Shown: positions 55,201-64,000 of the stretch, in pieces | How positions within the stretch are numbered: the stretch's first letter is position 1 | Layout: each line of letters begins with the position of its first letter | Origin: Symbiodinium natans | Taxonomy: Eukaryota; Sar; Dinophyceae; Suessiales; Symbiodiniaceae | Reading direction: 5' to 3' | Assembly: GCA_905221605.1 (NCBI GenBank) | Contig: CAJNDS010002765.1 | Coordinates: 60,001-124,000 of the forward strand | Length of the DNA: 64,000 nt | The notes under the pieces: generated by a model | What the model was told of the DNA's origin: nothing | Seen by the model: the letters and a program-made list of their open reading frames with translations, nothing else | Databases searched by the model: none | Position numbers and translations under genes: made by a program

Positions 55201-56722
55201 GACAAGTGGGATGTTGCAATGATCGGTGCCGATCCTGCTCGGGCAGAATTTATTGATTTTACGGCCCCTTACTGCCAGATCGAGGCCACCTACGTCTTTT
55301 AGATGCATGTTTGATGAGCGTGCCGCTGTAGTGTAAAGTGTAAAGCCAGCTCACGATTACCCAGCCAATCCAAGGCTGTGCCTACCACCTCGGGGCTGCG
55401 TGTTCCCTCTGCATATATATTAGTTTGCAGCAGAATGCATGATAATGCATGCGTTGGCCTTGTGCTTCTTGTGAAGTTAAATGGCATCATCGGCTTGGAC
55501 AATCACTTGCACTGCCAGCTCATGAGGCACGTGTGCTGAAGTGGACAAAGCTGGTGTACGCATTGCTGGTTGTGAAGGGGCAGCTTATGTGTCGGACTTA
55601 ATCGTATTCGTGCAAACAGAGTGGTTCCTCTCTTTCGCGCATTGTTGTTTCTATCCCAGGTGTTATGGCTTGAGCGCAACTTAAAGAATGCCACCCTCGA
55701 GAAAATCAAAGGCCATGATGCCACGAAGCTCGGCTGATGGCAGAAGGCTGCCAGCCTCATGGAGGCGGTTGAGAAATGATCCTTGGAGTGTCTCAGCAAA
55801 GGTACGCGCATTTCAAGGAAACAGCCATGGAAGCAGTTGCCGGGTTGCGCCCGAAGTTGAAGAAGGACGGCGCCAAGCGGCCAGGCAGGACGGCTGCAGA
55901 AGCACGTGCCTTTCATGTTGAGGGCAGGGAAGATAAGAAATCTGTCCGAAAAGGCACCAGGCTTCTGCCTGGAAAGTTCATGGCTGTGGAGCAGGCTGCT
56001 GCTACCAAGAAAGGCACAGAAGCGCAAGTTTAAAATTTGCAGTGGCTGATCACGAGGTCTAGTGGCCCCCACTCGACTCTCTGGAACCTCAACCAGCCCA
56101 AATTTTTAGCTTGCCCGCAATTCACACCCCCCGTCCTGCGGGGTGAGGAGGCTCCCTTTTGGTTGTTAAGAAATTTCCTGCCGAATGTTGTTATTCAACT
56201 ACAATTACAAGCTGCCCGGTGGTTCATCATTGAGTTCCATGGTGTACGTCTTTGAACTAGGTTGGCAACAATGGAAAGTCCTCAAATTGCGTAGCTGCAA
56301 GTAGCAAGTGGCTCGAGTCGTGAAAGCGCATTAAGGCACGTGTTAAGAGACAATGGCCCCAGGCCGTGAGCAGGGTTTCAAGCTGCTCAGTGAGTTCATC
56401 GAAGAGGCGCGGAAGTGGAAATGCCCTCCAAGTCCCTCACCAGAGCTCAACATCTTGAGTCTTTCGCCCTCAACACATTAACGACATGCCTTTTCCCAGA
56501 TGCCTCCCCTGTGGATGTCTCTTCTCCCAGCAACCCAAAGCAGCCCAAAGCAGTCCAAAGCCAAAGTCGGCACCTTGAGCTTTTGAGTTCATGAGTAGTT
56601 CAGCGAAGAGGTGGCTAGGTCTCCGACAGCCCCAAGCATGGCTCCTCCAGGCAAAGAAGTCGGGCAAGGTGAAAGAGCTTATGCAGAAATTTAAGGTGGA
56701 GAAGGACTTGGCCATTCCATGA
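52285..56722 (+). CDS. bacterial-type family 3 solute-binding protein (SBP_bac_3 fold)
   Basis: In bacteria this family binds amino acids or similar small solutes for ABC importers. Inferred exons: 52285-52350 (tentative), 52394 to about 52507, about 52583-52633, 52774-52829, 55077-55131, 55201-55293, 55375-55399, 55527-55588, 55660-55727, 55802-55869, 55954-56013, 56363-56406 and 56651-56722 (TGA). Every join from exon 3 to the end keeps frame; total about 277 residues. Landmarks: MAPTGKLRVALNMS (first strand of lobe 1), SGEPEGLAPSM, FAEKLGVPVEFVPYESADK, WDVAMIGADPARAEFIDF followed by TAPY, EVDKAGVRIAGCEGAAY (lobe 2), WLERNLKNATLEKI, AVAGLRPKLKKDGTRLLPG, KFMAVEQAA, GFKLLSEFIEEAKKSGKVKE. Six introns start with GC, five with GT, one is unresolved. 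I see no lipobox, no clear signal peptide and no transporter gene beside it, so its role in the host is unknown. Bacterial sequence with many spliceosomal introns points to horizontal transfer followed by intron gain. The start codon is the least certain point. Confidence 0.85.
53740..54505. other. very AT-rich inserted block with decayed coding sequence
   Basis: Composition changes abruptly: the sequence lines starting at 53941, 54121 and 54241 contain only 4, 9 and 7 G+C in 60 bases, against about half outside. The block lies in intron 4 of the solute-binding-protein gene. On the plus strand three adjoining frames (53907-54083, 54082-54177, 54182-54418) each read as AT-rich codons rich in Asn, Lys, Ile and Tyr, for example NMNIIPNLKYILNGLCESGK and NEDNIKTQKDFDGLKMI. 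Each is one frame on from the last, as in a single gene broken by frameshifts. On the minus strand, 54513 down to 54387 encodes a charged C-terminal tail (DINEFKKEADKIEKRYKSN) ending near the end of the plus-strand frames, so two genes converge here. The style suggests a giant-virus-like, bacterial or other AT-rich donor; I cannot tell which. Confidence 0.8.
53907..54418 (+). pseudogene. frameshifted AT-rich foreign gene fragment
   Basis: Three successive open segments, each shifted by +1 from the last (53907-54083, 54082-54177, 54182-54418), share the same AT-rich codon style and composition. The simplest reading is one gene with two frameshifts. No domain is recognised. The minus-strand frame over 53792-54061 is also open, so the coding strand of the first segment is not certain; the AT-rich wobble pattern favours plus. 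Confidence 0.45.
54387..54515 (-). pseudogene. C-terminal fragment of an AT-rich foreign gene
   Basis: On the minus strand the reading frame DEFDINEFKKEADKIEKRY continues to a DE-rich tail, DKDISDDEDDNVY, and a TAA stop at 54387-54389. Upstream of 54515 the codon style changes at once to that of the host, so the fragment is cut off at the insert boundary and lacks its N-terminal part. The product is unknown; the charged, Lys/Asp-rich tail is common in proteins from AT-rich genomes. Confidence 0.45.
55375..55399 (+). other. 25-base micro-exon of the solute-binding-protein gene
   Basis: Flanked by the acceptor CCAAG and the donor GTGTTC. Including these 25 bases (AVPTTSGL plus one base) joins exon 6 (IEATY) to exon 8 (TCAEVDK) in frame and supplies the residues that lie between the PY motif and the start of lobe 2 in bacterial homologs. 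Without it the frame is lost. Confidence 0.65.
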
Positions 56723-59700
56723 AGCAGGAGCAGTGGGAACTCGTTCTTTCGGGAACGTGTGTTGAAGCATATTTCTGCGAGTGTGGCGCAGGCGACCAAG
56801 TTCACTGCGCTGCCAAACGTTGTTAACGTGATCCCGGCCTCACTCTGCGAGACAACAGCCTTTGTTCTTCACCGCACTCATGAAAAGTATGCCACTCTCT
56901 GCAATATGACTCCAGACTGTGGCCGAGGAACCTGTACAGTTGTTCAGATTTTCCCAACCCGTGGCTCGAGCCGGGATTTCGATGCTTCCGATCTCACAGT
57001 CGCCCGGGACAAAAGACTCCAGATTTGCCATTCTCGACACCAAAAAGAGTTCGTGCAAGCATCGGGCAGCTGAAAGAGACTTGATGGGGTTTTACTAGGT
57101 GTGGTTTTGCCCAGCCACGACATGCCTCAGGTCAAAAAGAAACAAGGTCATCACCTTGACCAAAGTCAAGAAGCGACCAAAGGCAGGCTTGGGATCAGTG
57201 AACGGCTTCAAAAGAGACTCGCTATATTTGTGCTGACGCTTTGTGGCTTTGTGCCATATGCGATGCCATGCAATGCGCAGGAAAAGAAGGATGAGCTCAT
57301 CGATGGCATACGCGAGCCATTGGCCCAGGAATACACTTTTGAATACACGGAACAAGCGCAAGCAGGTAGGCTACGGTAGGCTGCCGGTAGGCTCTTTAGC
57401 TGAGTTTTTGGTCCAACCCTTGTCCCTGCACATTCCGCCGAAGGTCCTGCGAACAGTTCTCTAGGCTCTTCTTGGTTTCGATCGAGAATGAGCGCAACCA
57501 GTTCATGCAGGACAAAGCTCTCGTGAACTGCAATGCGCCCGCTGGGCTTTAAAGGGCATGCTCGGCAACATCGAGCTGCATACGATCAGGAGCTTAGGAG
57601 ACGGCTTAGACCAGGGAAGCTTGTTTGCGCCAAGAACAAGGTGGGTGGAATGCGATGTGATATGGAATTGTGGCTGGAAAGTCACATCAGTGTCGTGTGC
57701 TACTGCTCATGCTACGTACCATGCTGGCAGGTCATGCAGACTGCCCTGGGCATGAGCCCTGAAAGTGAGTGCCAGGAGTGCCAAACCAGATGCTGCTTAT
57801 AGCTGTCAGGCGCATGACCGTGTATCTTTTGCGCACTTCTTGGCAGGACAACGTGCATAAAATTGCAGAGATGATCAATGGTCATTGCGTTGGAGACCTA
57901 GGTCTGTTGCCACCCACTGTCTCGTGCCAAGCAATTGACTGAAGGCTCTGCTCTTTACAAGCTCCACCCCCGAACAGGCACGACTTTTGACGGGGGCTTG
58001 TTGCCCTTCCTTGGCTCGACGCTGTGGTGCAGGTGGAGTCGACTCTTGCGAGTTATCGGCCCAGTGCGACTGCCTCAGACAGCGGCAGTCTGCGAAGCAG
58101 AATGACACACCGTAAGTACCATGGTTCGCTATAGTAACTTTGTGTGATAAATATGTACAGTCTAGTGGTCTCAGGATTTCGCACGGAGCGGATCTCTGGC
58201 AACTGACACGGTGGTCCTACCAAAAGGTGGCTGTCCCGTCGATGCACTGGCGGTTGTTGACATGGATGAGCGCAGGCACCGATGCACTTGCCAGCCTTCC
58301 ACACTCCATCGAGGTGCCGGCGGCATGCATTTATGTGGCTAATGTGACGCGTCGGCAGTCCAGTTTTCTCAGTCACGAAGGCGGAGTGCCCAGGCCGGCC
58401 TCGGTTACCTGAAGTCTCGCCACTGGCCCCTCCCTCCCCCATCCTGTGTCAAACCTTGTGAAGCCTCAAACCTTGTCACGCCATTTCATCCTCATCATCC
58501 TCATCAGCACAATCGTTACTATTCTTCTTGTACCCCAAAAGCCTTGTGAACCCTTGGCAGAGGCCCAATGCAGAGGCCTCAACAGATACGGATCCTTAGT
58601 TGTTCAAACAAAGATCGCGAATCCAGGTCTGAAGTATGCTTCGAAGTTGTTTTGTCCATCGTGCAACATGAGCTCCTCGGATGCTCCGAGACTGACGAAA
58701 CCGGATCGTCCTGAGCAAATCTGCCAATATTGCTGTCATGCCCGATGTTTTATGGTTTACAGGGCACATGAGGGGGAACTTGCAAAGTTTATGGGAGAAG
58801 CTGGTGCTAATCTTTGAGCATCGCTCCAAGAGAGTTCCTCCAGGGGCATTTGTGGCCAGGTTTTCACGCCACAGGCATGATTTGGTTGCAGAAATTTGAG
58901 AGGCCAAGTTCGGTGGGTTGAGCGTTGTCAAGTTGCCTTGTTAAACGTTATGGTTCTTGCTGAGTAGTGGCGTGCAACTCGTGAGTAGTGGAAGCCAGGC
59001 CCATCTCAGGCAGCTTGGCCTCCCGACGGTCCTCAAAGAGGCTACCCGGAACGGTCAAGCGTCCTCTGAGACTCTCCATGCTCCTGGCTTTGCTCTTCGG
59101 CTTTGCTCTTCGGCCTTGCTCCTCGGCTTTGCTCCTCAGCTTTGTTTCTGCAGTCGTGGAAAATTGAAGCAGGCCAAGATCCACTTGCTGGGGGATCATA
59201 CAGTGTGTACAGCTGGCAAGGCCACAGGGCAACTTCCAAGACATTACAACCGGCTACTAGTAGTCCTTGAAGTAGGGCCATGAGCTTGTCCAAAAGGATC
59301 TGCTCTGGTTGAAAGTGCCGATGCAGTTGCTTTCGCAGACTGAACTGGCAAGGAGCTCTCCGCTGATGCAGCGCAGGCGGGACGGCTGGACGGCTGCACG
59401 GCTAGTGACGGCGAGCTTGTGAATGAACCTGTAGGTCCTGAAGCTGCTTGGCATCAAGCAGGCCCACTTCACGTTGTCCATCGAGGCCTCTCAGTGTTTT
59501 CCCCTGTGCCCCCCGTCCCTCGCAAAGTTTTTCTCCCGGTTTGTTCTCCCCATGTGGGTGCCCTGTCGAAGAGGCGCACTGGCAGAAAGGAGGTGAGTTC
59601 AAAGACTGTTCTGCCTTGGAAGATTAGCTTCGAGTGCACTGCCAAGCAGTCGACTCCTTACTTCGAAGATAGCGTGAGGAAGGCGTGTTCTGGTCGGAGC

Positions 59701-60158
59701 AAACGACCCAAAAGACATCTACACGGACGTACGCCGCAGCATCTGCTTGCGGTAGTGTTTTGCTATAGCTGGCCTCGGCCTATGTACAAAGCTCTAACCC
59801 TACATGGCCTCGTGCTAAGACGCCAGTCAATGACCATTGGTGGTGCAAGAAGGCCTTGACATTGTCTCACGTGTGAGAAACATAGAGCGCCGCTATGTCG
59901 CTTCTTGTGTGCTTTGACATGCTTTGACTGTATACACTCCAAATGAAAGATCTTGAGCCAACCCTCCTGACTATGACGAAGGCTGTGTGCCGCATTCGCA
60001 AGTCACCAGTCTCATACACTGTCTGCTGGCCCAGAGCAGCAACGCAGTGTGTGTACTTGTTTCGTAGTTGTGCCGGCTTGCGTGATGCTCGCAGGGTGTC
60101 AGGACAGTGCTTGGTGCCGCTTGTAGATTAAAGTCCAAACAAGCCTGAAGCTTGGCAG
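56723..60158. other. exon-like pieces without a complete model
   Basis: Candidates on the plus strand are about 57848-57936 (MINGHCVGDLGLLPPTVSCQ, ending in TGA), about 58643-58760 (a Cys-rich stretch with CPSC and CQYCC that might bind zinc), about 59158-59283 (LKQAKIHLLGDHTVCTAGKA), about 59278-59417 (ELVQKDLLWLKVPMQLLSQT) and about 59402-59680 (SDGELVNEPVGPEAAWHQ). They share direction with the flanking genes. I recognise no family and cannot reconcile all phases. Confidence 0.3.
59088..59147. repeat. 13-base tandem repeat
   Basis: About five copies of CGGCTTTGCTCYT with single-base changes. Confidence 0.85.
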
Positions 60159-63100
60159 TTGCTCACACTTACCACGGGGTGTTGGCGTTTGGATGCATTC
60201 GGCAAGTTTTGGCAGGACCGCCCGCGCTTCTGCGCCCCACTTGGCGCTGACATGAGCGAGGCGGATTTGTTATGTGGCTGTCGTCCGTTCGCAGATGCCA
60301 GTAGAAAGGTGTGTCGATATAGTTGGCTGCCGCAGGTGGCCCACCACCCACCACTGCTCTTCCCAGAGACACCCACATCGCCCATGGGGTGTGCAGCTGA
60401 GGGTGTAACTGCGATCCCAAAATATGACATCAGCACGAGGGAGCTGCAAGAAGGGTTGATGGTCAGGGTATGAAACTTCTGAAACTTCTGAAAATGTGTG
60501 TTTCTGCAAGGTACGACCACCTTGCTGCCGCTGGCAGAGCCGGTGGAGAAGGTACGCTTTGCCCGGCAAACTCAAGATCCAAACCGACCTGAAACCCCCT
60601 GGCCGACCTGGATCTGTCTTCGTTCTTGGTGAAGTTTGGTTTCGGCCACGTTGTGCCTTAGAGATGTCATCGGATACAAGTCCCTCATCAGGCGGTTTTG
60701 TTCATCCACCTTTTTTGAGGATGCCACCGCCGATTCCCACCCAGAAGGCAAGGAAGGAGATCAAAGGAGATGAGTTACAAAACCCTGTTACTCAGCAGAG
60801 GGCACCAGGAAGACGCCGAGCATCTCAGAAAGCGGCTTTTTCTCGCAGGAGGAGAATTCTCATTTTGTTGTCATGTGGAGGCTGAAGTCAAAGGCGTTAC
60901 AATGACAATGTCCGTCGTGTTTAAGGCCGGCTTTCTCTGAACCCCGTCCCCACCACCTCACAGGAAAGGCCTCCTGTTCTTCCATGTCCTTCCAGATTAT
61001 GCGCTTTTAGTGATTTTCAAGTGTTTTCAAGTATTTCAAGGATGATCAAGTATTTTCAGAAACATTGGTGGTGCCTGGGTGCTTTTGCTACAGTCACTCA
61101 GGTTCCCGAGGTGCGTTTTCGCCCTTTGTGCATCCCCCTTCGTCGCATGATGCTCCGTGCTCATCAAACGTCTTGTACAGGGCCTGGAGTCTGCGCGCCG
61201 AGCTTCGAGTTTAGATGAGTTCGGTGAGCATTTGGCTTCTGGAGGCGGATTCTCTTTGAATGCGGGGGCAGCGGTTTTCGTCCCCCAGGCCATGCAGTTG
61301 CCTTTGCTGGAAGTGTACTGCGTCGTTTGCAACTTCACTTCACCCATCTTGCACGGCAGTGTCTGCAGCCATGTGTGCTTCGCGAGGCACAGCGTGCAAT
61401 CAACGCCTGCATGCTGCCAATGCCGATGCCTCCTCAAGGCATGGCAAAGGAAGGTGGATGTGGCGTTTGGATATTCGCAAGCTACAGCCTCAGGCCCACT
61501 GGAGCCTGCATTCATGCCTCCAGTCATGCCTCCAGCTGCGCCTCCAGCTGCGCCTCCAGCTGTGCCTCCAGGAGGCAAAAGTGCGGCAAAAAGCATCTTG
61601 CTGTGCGTTGACCCTGCAGCTCGGACAGGCAACTTCCACATGGGTGGCTGCGGTCAGGTTCTGCAACAGCCGATGCCAATGATGATGGCTGGAAACACAG
61701 TTTCTGCTGCCGTGTTGCTTGTGGAGAGTCTGCCAGGCGTTGTATTGATATAAAGAATGCTGAGGGCACATGCCCAAATTTGCCGCCATCACCACCCCCT
61801 CAGCCGCCGCCTGGCTCTCCATCTATGCAAGTTCACTGATGAGACCTGGTACGGTTGCCACATAGTTTGAGACTGTGACCGTCCATGAATGAGGCGAGCT
61901 CCCCTCACGGCTCATTTCGGAGCACCCGCGGTGCAGTCCGTGCAGTCTGTGCCGGTGACTCAGAGTGCTTGTTGCAGCTACTTCGCGGGTGAATATGATT
62001 TCTCCTGGTGCTTAGGCAGACACAGCGCCAAGCCCCACGGCCGCTGCCAGTCTTCCAGCTCTGGCCCTAGATGGTGGCGACAGTCACTTGCCTTGTCTGT
62101 CGCTACTCGTGCGAGGATGGCGGAGGAGCCACGCAGCAAGCTCACCCCGAAGGCATGGATTCCCAGAGCTCCTGGAGTGCCCCTGCATACCGTGTACCCC
62201 TTCACACCCCTTCAAGCTGTTGAGCATTCGGCGAACCTGTGCAGTCTGTGCAGGAGAAGAAAGATCGGGCAGACAAGGCCTCTGATCTCCTGTTGCTCCA
62301 TCATCCAAGCTTGTGCGACGTTGGCGTTCCTCAGGTTGCATGCCGCACCTTTCACACATACGATCCTGCAAGTGCTAAGACGCAGCTTGTGCATCCTTCT
62401 GCGTTACCCGGAGGGCTATGAAGGTTAGGCCCATATTGGAGATCGGACAATCATCAGCTCGACTGCTGGCAGCTCCTTGCAAAACAATCAACTTACAACA
62501 CTAATCATAGTGTGCATTCTCAAAAGGACATGTTCAGAATCTTTCAACACTGCCGGTTCGCCAGTTTGGCAGAGAAAGTTGCCGAGATGTGTCGAGCATT
62601 GCCAACACTGATCTGAGAGCTTCGGCATGGGCATCTCTGTAGACATCGGAGCCTGAACCTGAACAAACCCGACCCTCAAACGTGATGTGTCTTGTGCCCG
62701 AGTGCTCGCGCCAGATTCGCGACGAGCAACGACGCGATCTGTACGCTGCCAGCAAGCAAGGGCTGGAGGAACCCTGAGCAGCCCCCCAATAACCCCCAAT
62801 AACCCCCAATAACCCCCAATAACCCCCAATAACCCCCAACAACCGCGAGTCCCTCCGAGCCTCTGCCACCAGGAGCTCAACCGCCTTTTCTCATCTGCCT
62901 TCGCAGCTGCGAAGCCGACACTGAAGTGGCTCCCACCGGGAGTGACGCCGGTCGAAGCGCCGGAGGAGAGTCCCTTGCCGCACCGGCCTTTGATACTCAT
63001 CCCGCTCGTGTTCAGTCTTACTGTACAGACAGTAGTACTGTCACAGTACCTCAGGTTTGTCAAAGTCGACCGTGGGTTGCCAGAGATGCCGGAGCCCATT

Positions 63101-63862
63101 TCGACAGAGCCTGACAAGTCTGTCGATGCCTGAGCTGGCTCCCCACAGTGGCCGGTTCTCACACAGCGGTGGTGGTTGCTGCAGGTTGACACCACAGATG
63201 TGCCCGAGGAGCGTGCACATCTTGCCACAAGTACGAAGTGTGCGTGAGAATCTTTGCAGAGAGTCCACTTCCTACAAGAATTTTGCCATCACGGTGCCAC
63301 CACCCGACGTGCTTTCGCATGTCCTCCTCTCCCTCCTGAGAAACAGGCACCAGCCTCTACTCACTTCATAGCTTGCTCTACACAGATGCAGGAGCCGGTG
63401 AAGATTCTGAGTCCCAGCACTCCGGCAACCATAACCACAGCTGCGACAGATGGGCACTCAGCATTAAACTCGGAGACTCGGGAACGGCCAAACGCCAGGC
63501 CAGCGTAATGCAGTAAAATGCAGTCACGCATCACTAAGGAGACGTGGACCCCGCAGCTGGGCGTGTGGCGCTCTGCAGGACAAGCCGCCCACGGGACATG
63601 GGCATGGGGGCTCTGTGACTGCGGGGGCTGGCTTTTGGGCCTTCTCCGAGCTGCTTCTTGTGAGATCTTGTGAGAGTCTCTGCCTTATTGACGTATGAGT
63701 TGCCTGCATCCATGTCTCGGGTAGGAACCGATGGCCAGAATGGAAAAAGCAGTGGCAAGGGTGGTAAAGGCAAGGGTGGAAAAGGCAAAGGCAAGACAGC
63801 CAAGGGCAAAGGCAAGGGTAGTGGAGTTTCGACCTCAGTGCTGTGGTCAGATTTTGTCGGTT
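60159..63862 (+). CDS. proline-rich protein with a PAM2-type motif, partial gene
   Basis: Exon-like segments in one direction: 60159-60473 (ADMSEADLLCGCRPFADASR, then YDISTRELQEGL), about 60511-60607 (TTLLPLAEPVEKVRFARQTQ), 61181-61288 (36 codons; ESARRASSLDEFGEHLASGG then FSLNAGAAVFVP), about 61393-61448 (LPMPMPPQGMAK), about 61484-61600 (MPPAAPPAAPPAVPPGGK), about 61908-61975 (HFGAPAVQSVQSVPVTQSA), about 62115-62217 (KLTPKAWIPRAPGVPLHT), about 62908-63125 (LKWLPPGVTPVEAPEESPLP) and about 63711-63862 (GKGGKGKGGKGKGKTAKGKG). LNAGAAVFVP fits the PAM2 pattern LNxxAxxFxP by which proteins dock on the MLLE domain of poly(A)-binding protein; the Gly-Lys tail could bind RNA. A role in mRNA handling is inferred from these motifs only. 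The 61181-61288 exon has a TACAG acceptor and a GC donor. Joins are incomplete and the gene may continue beyond the window. Confidence 0.45.
61250..61285 (+). other. PAM2-like motif
   Basis: Codons TTC TCT TTG AAT GCG GGG and on encode FSLNAGAAVFVP. The established PAM2 core is LNxxAxxFxP; every fixed position is met here. Confidence 0.55.
61500..61572. repeat. GCCTCCAGCTGC coding repeat
   Basis: Short tandem copies of GCCTCCAGCTGC that encode Pro-Pro-Ala-Ala in the favoured frame, part of the proline-rich segment of the PAM2 gene. Confidence 0.8.
62781..62840. repeat. 10-base tandem repeat
   Basis: Six units of AACCCCCAAT; the first starts GC instead of AA and the last ends AAC. It is not the TTTAGGG telomere repeat. 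It lies in a probable intron. Confidence 0.93.
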
Positions 63863-64000
63863 GAGAAGGGCTGTACAATCGCTGCTGGAAGCGCTGGCTA
63901 AGTCATGCAAGTCCAGACCTGTTTCTCAGGTTGGCTACGTTCGCCCAGATGGAAAGGCTGACAGTGCTAGTGTTGCAGCATTCTGTAATGATTCACTCGC

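Noticed and set aside
57119-57361. Resemblance to ribosomal protein eL36 (KGRL then CGFVPY then EKKDELIDGIR)
   Set aside because: The middle third of the ribosomal protein is missing and the match rests on a few short words in one frame; too weak to call without a profile search.
62781-62840. AACCCCCAAT units as an internal telomere repeat
   Set aside because: The unit is 10 bases and differs from the TTTAGGG type known for dinoflagellates; it is an ordinary minisatellite.

Overview
The window looks like nuclear DNA of a dinoflagellate, probably a Symbiodinium-like alga. Coding sequence is sparse and cut into many exons of about 25-140 bases. Where I could place exon borders by protein homology, introns start with GC at least as often as GT and end in AG followed by G. 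The GC content is near one half and simple repeats are very long. All genes I could model lie on the + strand, matching the one-way gene order known for dinoflagellates. I found no rRNA, tRNA, CRISPR, bacterial operon or bacterial insertion sequence.

Two genes are secure. The first, at 42.36-50.34 kb, encodes class III alcohol dehydrogenase (S-nitrosoglutathione reductase / S-(hydroxymethyl)glutathione dehydrogenase). It has 16 inferred exons, and its third intron is about 5 kb and holds a satellite array. The second, at 52.29-56.72 kb, encodes a bacterial-type family 3 solute-binding protein in 13 inferred exons, including one of 25 bases. Its fourth intron contains a very AT-rich block (about 53.74-54.51 kb) with decayed, coding-like reading frames unlike anything around it.

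Two further genes are likely: an EF-hand-like protein at 15.48-16.14 kb, and a proline-rich protein with a PAM2-type poly(A)-binding-protein motif at about 60.2-63.9 kb, which may run off the right edge. Clusters of exon-like segments of unknown genes lie at 19.2-19.6, 23.5-27.6, 32.0-34.1, 34.5-40.2 and 42.0-42.4 kb.

Region by region: 0-15 kb is mostly intron or intergenic sequence with small repeats and a few open frames. 15-20 kb has the EF-hand gene, then a 565-base CA microsatellite and a degenerate satellite. 21-42 kb has unknown multi-exon genes mixed with C/G runs, TG and GA microsatellites and an AT-richer repeat pair. 42-57 kb has the two secure genes. 57-64 kb has weak exon candidates and then the PAM2 gene. 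Exon borders are inferred by eye from homology and reading frame, not from transcripts.
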